Of a DNA stretch of 8,951 bases, positions 6,804 through 8,951 are shown in pieces. The first letter of the stretch is position 1. Every line of letters begins with the position of its first letter. Under the pieces are notes generated by a model. That model saw only the letters and a program-made list of their open reading frames with translations, was not told where the DNA came from and did not search any database. Where the stretch lies: assembly GCA_023424355.1 (NCBI GenBank), contig JAFAEA010000299.1:1-8951 (forward strand), written 5' to 3'. The translations under genes were made by a program, and so were the position numbers. Source of the DNA: Chloroflexota bacterium. GTDB taxonomy: Bacteria > Chloroflexota > Chloroflexia > Thermomicrobiales > UBA6265.

Positions 6804-6935
6804 TCAGCACGAAGGCCCCGCCAGCACAGCTGGGGGGTTCGTAAACCAATAGAAATACCAGGCGTTCGCCGATGCCGAAGGCATCGAGGCCGGTTTCAAC
6901 TCTTCGAGTGGTGTGGCAAGTTCAGCACCGTTCAT
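6804..6935 (-). CDS. Aromatic amino-acid leader peptide of the aroF attenuator
   Basis: A 43-codon ORF (ATG 6935, TGA 6806-6804) encodes a peptide with the run Trp-Tyr-Phe-Tyr-Trp-Phe at residues 26-31 (codons 6860-6843), in the context NAWYFYWFTNPP. Six consecutive aromatic residues drawn from all three end products of the pathway, just before a DAHP synthase gene and its terminator, are the hallmark of an attenuation leader. Ribosomes short of charged tRNA-Trp, -Tyr or -Phe would stall there. No ribosome binding site precedes ATG 6935, but the inferred transcription start coincides with this ATG, so leaderless initiation is possible. A second in-frame ATG (6884) would give 26 residues; it lacks a close ribosome binding site and lies in a hairpin arm. 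The same frame is open further upstream, beyond the promoter. The peptide itself probably has no function after synthesis. Confidence 0.8.
   Translation of the reverse strand: MNGAELATPLEELKPASMPSASANAWYFYWFTNPPAVLAGPSC
6816..6837 (-). ncRNA. Leader hairpin right after the aromatic codons (attenuator stem 1:2)
   Basis: On the minus strand CCCC-CCAGC, loop TGT, GCTGG-C-GGGG pair in nine base pairs with one bulged C. The 5' arm starts 5 nt after the last aromatic (Phe) codon, so a ribosome stalled on the Trp/Tyr/Phe run would cover it and free the 3' arm. The sequence CTGTGCT (complement at 6823-6829) spans its loop and 3' arm. It is complementary to AGCACAG (complement at 6760-6766) shortly before the terminator, giving an alternative fold of 9 bp with one G-U pair. 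That alternative does not overlap the terminator stem, so the antitermination step remains unproven. Confidence 0.55.
6870..6886 (-). repeat. Perfect hairpin inside the leader-peptide reading frame
   Basis: CGATGCC-3 nt-GGCATCG is a perfect 7-bp inverted repeat ending 9 nt before the first Trp codon. On the minus strand its 5' arm contains the second in-frame ATG (6884), so it could hide that start or slow the ribosome just before the aromatic run. Confidence 0.5.
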
Positions 6936-6964
6936 GCTGGGAGAGTAGCCCAGAGGTGCATGAA
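6931..6964. promoter_or_regulatory. Inverted repeat across the aroF leader promoter (candidate operator)
   Basis: Two nested inverted repeats straddle the -10: outer TTCATGC (6931-6937) and GCATGAA (6958-6964), inner CTGGG (6937-6941) and CCCAG (6949-6953) with a 7-nt centre that contains most of the -10. The repeat covers the region from just after the -35 to the inferred start point, the usual place for a repressor site. The regulator is unknown; an aromatic-amino-acid repressor is only a guess from context. Confidence 0.5.
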
Positions 6965-6971
6965 CTGTCAA
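6942..6971 (-). promoter_or_regulatory. Promoter of the aroF leader transcript
   Basis: The minus strand has a perfect -35 TTGACA (6971-6966), an 18-nt spacer and TACTCT (6947-6942), a TAnnnT -10. A start about 7 nt after the -10 would fall at or beside 6935, the A of the leader-peptide ATG. It is well placed for a transcript that includes the leader peptide, terminator and aroF. Confidence 0.6.
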
Positions 6972-6994
6972 CACCTCTATCCAATATTCACAGA

Positions 6995-7007
6995 AAATTG
7001 ACAATTT
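6995..7007. repeat. Short AT-rich palindrome between the divergent aroF and melA units
   Basis: AAATTG-A-CAATTT is a perfect 6-bp inverted repeat about one base. It contains a TTGACA on the plus strand (6998-7003), but no -10 follows at 16-18 nt. It lies upstream of the aroF leader promoter and could be a regulator site for either gene. Confidence 0.3.
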
Positions 7008-7146
7008 GCCGCATCACATCAGGGGGAGATCCCTTACCAGCCCCATCCCCCACGCTCTCCAATTAGCGTTTAGAATCAGGGTCGAATCAGCTTTCGCTGC
7101 CGGAACTACCAGCGGCCAATACCTTCTGGAAGAAAGTGAGACCACG
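7008..7146 (+). promoter_or_regulatory. Upstream region of the alpha-galactosidase gene
   Basis: A TAGAAT hexamer (7071-7076) could be a -10 for the plus-strand gene, but no acceptable -35 stands 16-18 nt before it. The best ribosome binding site candidate is GTGAG (7136-7140), 6 nt before the TTG at 7147, with GGAAG further upstream. An in-frame ATG at 7006 would place this whole stretch inside the protein, which I reject. Confidence 0.35.
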
Positions 7147-8583
7147 TTGGCAAAAGTCACATTCATTGGAGCAGGAAGCACGGTATTCTCTCGAAATCTG
7201 TTGCGAGATATCTTCACCTTTCCCGAACTTCACGATATCACCGTGCATCTCATGGATATCGATGCAGAGCGACTGCGCGATTCCGAGATCGTGGCCAATC
7301 GCGTGGCGAATGAAGCCAATGCGAACCCGACTATTCTCGCCACCACGGATCGCCGGGAAGCAATTGTCGGTGCCGACTATGTAATCAATATGATTCAGGT
7401 GGGTGGGTACGAGCCGAGTACCGTCATTGATTTCGAGATCCCGAAGAAGTACGGATTGCGCCAAACCATCGGCGATACGCTTGGTATCGGCGGCATCATG
7501 CGCGGTCTTCGCACCATCCCCAAGCTCCTGGAAATCACCAGAGATATGGAGGAACTGGCGCCGAACGCGCTCCTGCTCAACTACTCCAACCCGATGGCGA
7601 TGTTGTGTATGGCCGTCAACCGCGCCAGCACGGTGAAGAACGTTGGTTTGTGCCACAGTGTGTTTGGTACCGCGAACGAACTCGCACGCATCCTGGACGT
7701 TCCTACGCAGGAAATCGACTACCTCTGCGCCGGAATCAACCACATGGCGTTCTATCTCAAGTTTGAGCGCAACGGCGAGGATTTGTATCCGCAGTTGAAG
7801 GCCATCGCCGAGGCCGATGAGATGCCCGGCTACGAGCGCACCCGATTCGAACTCCTGAAGCAGTTCGGCTACTTCGTAACCGAAAGTTCCGAGCACTTCG
7901 CGGAGTACAATCCGTGGTTCATCAAGGAAGGTCGAGAGGATCTGATTGAGTACTACAACGTGCCGCTGGATGAATATCCGGCTCGCTGTGTCGATCAGAT
8001 CGCGGATTGGACCGAGATGCGCAAGGCGCTAATGAGCGACGATCCAGGCGCTATGGATGCCTACCACGGCGCCAACAAGGGCAAGATCAGGGGATCACTT
8101 CGCCGCCGACTTGACCTGTTGAGCAAGACCAAGCCAGAACAGGCAGCCCAGATCGAAGAGCGGGTTCTGAACGAGCGCTCCCAGAAAAGTGGCGTGAGTC
8201 ACTCTGGTGAGTACGGAACGCTCATCATCCACAGTATGGAAACGGGCCTACCTCGCGTAGTGTATGGCAATGTCGGCAATAACGGCATCATCAGTAGTCT
8301 GCCCGATCATGCTGCGGTAGAGGTTCCATGCCTGATCGACAGGCAAGGTGTGCAGCCCACGCAAATCGGCAGCCTTCCGCCACAATTGGCCGCGTTGATG
8401 CAGACCAATATCAATGTGCAGCATCTCACCGTAGAGGCGGCGCTGACGGGCAAAAAGGAGCACGTCTACCATGCTGCCATGCTCGATCCACACACGGCGG
8501 CCGAGCTGGATCTGCGCCAGATTCGCAGCCTGGTCGACGATCTCCTGGAAGCGCACGGCGATATGATGCCCAGCTACGTGTAG
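7147..8583 (+). CDS. melA: Alpha-galactosidase-like glycoside hydrolase, family GH4
   Basis: GH4 enzymes cleave glycosides by an NAD+- and metal-dependent oxidation-elimination route in the cytoplasm. From TTG 7147 the protein has 478 residues and begins MAKVTFIGAGSTVF, matching the nucleotide-binding start of MelA (GxGS at 8-11). It keeps QVGGYEPSTVIDFEIPKKYG (84-103), DTLGIGGIMRGLRTIP (110-125), NYSNPMAM (145-152), GLCHSVFGTANELAR (167-181), CAGINHMAFYL (194-204) and YFVTESSEHFAEYNPWFIK (242-260). The end PHTAAELDLRQI also fits. Cys169 and His199 match the metal ligands. These segments resemble E. coli MelA (about 451 residues) more than the alpha-glucosidase branch. An extra Lys/Arg/Glu-rich stretch (about 297-345) explains the greater length. 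The ATG at 7006 would add 47 residues with no family match. It stands alone, diverging from aroF and ending at a strong terminator. No sugar transporter or regulator is beside it. Confidence 0.92.
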   Translation: MAKVTFIGAGSTVFSRNLLRDIFTFPELHDITVHLMDIDAERLRDSEIVANRVANEANANPTILATTDRREAIVGADYVINMIQVGGYEPSTVIDFEIPKKYGLRQTIGDTLGIGGIMRGLRTIPKLLEITRDMEELAPNALLLNYSNPMAMLCMAVNRASTVKNVGLCHSVFGTANELARILDVPTQEIDYLCAGINHMAFYLKFERNGEDLYPQLKAIAEADEMPGYERTRFELLKQFGYFVTESSEHFAEYNPWFIKEGREDLIEYYNVPLDEYPARCVDQIADWTEMRKALMSDDPGAMDAYHGANKGKIRGSLRRRLDLLSKTKPEQAAQIEERVLNERSQKSGVSHSGEYGTLIIHSMETGLPRVVYGNVGNNGIISSLPDHAAVEVPCLIDRQGVQPTQIGSLPPQLAALMQTNINVQHLTVEAALTGKKEHVYHAAMLDPHTAAELDLRQIRSLVDDLLEAHGDMMPSYV

Positions 8584-8603
8584 GCATCATCGGCAACAAC
8601 AAG

Positions 8604-8637
8604 AAAGTGGCCAGTTCGGATTGAACTGGCCACTTTT
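8604..8637. terminator. Strong, probably bidirectional terminator between melA and the ABC ATPase gene
   Basis: AAAGTGGCCAGTTC (8604-8617) and GAACTGGCCACTTT (8623-8636) form a perfect 14-bp stem around a 5-nt loop. The plus strand ends in TTTT (8634-8637) and the minus strand in TTTC, with A/T on both sides. It begins 20 nt after the melA stop and 22 nt from the stop of the convergent ATPase gene, so it can serve both. Confidence 0.92.
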
Positions 8638-8658
8638 CATTTTCAATTCGTTTGCAAA

Positions 8659-8951
8659 CTACCCTGGAATCATGAGCGGCATGCCGGTGAGAGTGTCTTC
8701 CAGAATGCTGGCCTGAATGCCGTAGACATCCTTCATGACGCCACCATCAATCACTTCCGTCGGCGATCCGGTAGCGATGATCTTGCCGGATTTCATGGCA
8801 ATGATGTGATCGGCGTAGCGGGCAGCCATGTTGAGATCGTGGAGCACCATCACAATGGTTTTGCCATGATCTCGATTGAGCTTCCATACGATATCGAGGA
8901 GGTCGATCTGGGCAGAGATATCGAGGAATGTCGTCGGCTCATCGAGCAAAA
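8659..8951 (-). CDS. Siderophore/iron ABC transporter ATP-binding protein, C-terminal part (cut by window edge)
   Basis: The last 96 residues of an ABC ATPase that powers uptake of ferric siderophores or related chelates (FepC/FecE group). The fragment opens inside Walker B with LLDEPTTFLDI, the catalytic Glu and the D-loop. The H-loop histidine follows in VLHDLNMAARYADHII, then MKSGKIIATGSPTEV and the tail VYGIQASILEDTLTGMPLMIPG, which resembles the FepC C-terminus (IYGL...DDPVAGTPLVVP). The P-loop and signature motif lie beyond the right edge. The stop is TAG at 8661-8659, and the terminator at 8604-8637 follows. Permease and binding-protein partners would be expected upstream, outside the window. 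Confidence 0.93.
   Translation of the reverse strand, partial: LLDEPTTFLDISAQIDLLDIVWKLNRDHGKTIVMVLHDLNMAARYADHIIAMKSGKIIATGSPTEVIDGGVMKDVYGIQASILEDTLTGMPLMIPG

Noticed and set aside
6661..6849. 63-residue in-frame N-terminal extension of DAHP synthase starting at TTG 6849
   Set aside because: It translates the leader terminator and hairpin, has no family match, and the ATG at 6660 has an excellent ribosome binding site and the normal family N-terminus.
6667..6935. T-box riboswitch for aroF
   Set aside because: I found no T-box sequence or specifier loop; the aromatic codon run in a short ORF fits ribosome-mediated attenuation better.
6936..7004. Longer leader peptide (66 residues) from TTG 7004, including FCEYW
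   Set aside because: This start lies upstream of the clear TTGACA promoter, so the transcript would not contain it unless another promoter exists.
7006..7146. Upstream ATG at 7006 as the start of the GH4 enzyme
   Set aside because: The added 47 residues do not resemble GH4 proteins and there is no ribosome binding site; TTG 7147 gives the expected N-terminus.
7087..7896. Minus-strand 269-codon frame
   Set aside because: Antisense shadow of the GH4 gene.

Overview
The window reads as chromosomal DNA of a moderately GC-rich bacterium. I lean toward Chloroflexota, perhaps a Thermomicrobia-like lineage, because the secreted solute-binding protein carries Pro/Ser/Thr/Ala tracts of the TPxASP/ASPVASP kind at both ends, has a twin-arginine-like signal and lacks a lipobox, and because a glycosidase appears to start with TTG. 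This placement is an inference from style, not from a marker gene. I see no mobile element, CRISPR array, rRNA or tRNA.

Layout. Positions 1-3670 are on the minus strand: the N-terminal part of glycerol-3-phosphate dehydrogenase (glpD, cut by the left edge), an extracellular peptide-type ABC solute-binding protein, and a LysE-family exporter. The gaps are short (78 and 86 nt). The glpD and lysE upstream regions share a conserved sequence element. Diverging from lysE is a plus-strand gene (3796-5184) for an unrecognised membrane protein with a long acidic N-terminus, a four-cysteine zinc ribbon and about eight membrane segments. It is followed by two hairpins. A 429-nt stretch without a convincing gene (5185-5613) separates it from a minus-strand DAHP synthase gene (aroF, 5614-6660). 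A plus-strand GH4 alpha-galactosidase-like gene (melA, 7147-8583) diverges from the aroF control region. It ends at a strong, probably bidirectional terminator shared with the C-terminal part of a FepC-type siderophore ABC ATPase on the minus strand (8659-right edge).

The most interesting part is the aroF control region, 6661-6971. Reading along the minus strand it holds a TTGACA promoter, an inverted repeat across the -10, a short ORF whose peptide contains the run Trp-Tyr-Phe-Tyr-Trp-Phe, a strong hairpin just after those codons, a perfect intrinsic terminator with a T tract, then a good ribosome binding site and aroF. This has the architecture of ribosome-mediated transcription attenuation. 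The leader peptide reads all three aromatic amino acids, the end products of the pathway whose first enzyme is DAHP synthase. The inferred transcription start falls on the A of the leader-peptide ATG, so the leader may be translated from a leaderless transcript. The terminator and the aromatic run are seen directly; the antiterminator fold is only tentative.

The other genes do not form one obvious pathway: glycerol-3-phosphate oxidation, peptide or oligomer uptake, small-molecule export, alpha-galactoside hydrolysis and iron uptake lie next to each other as separate short transcription units.
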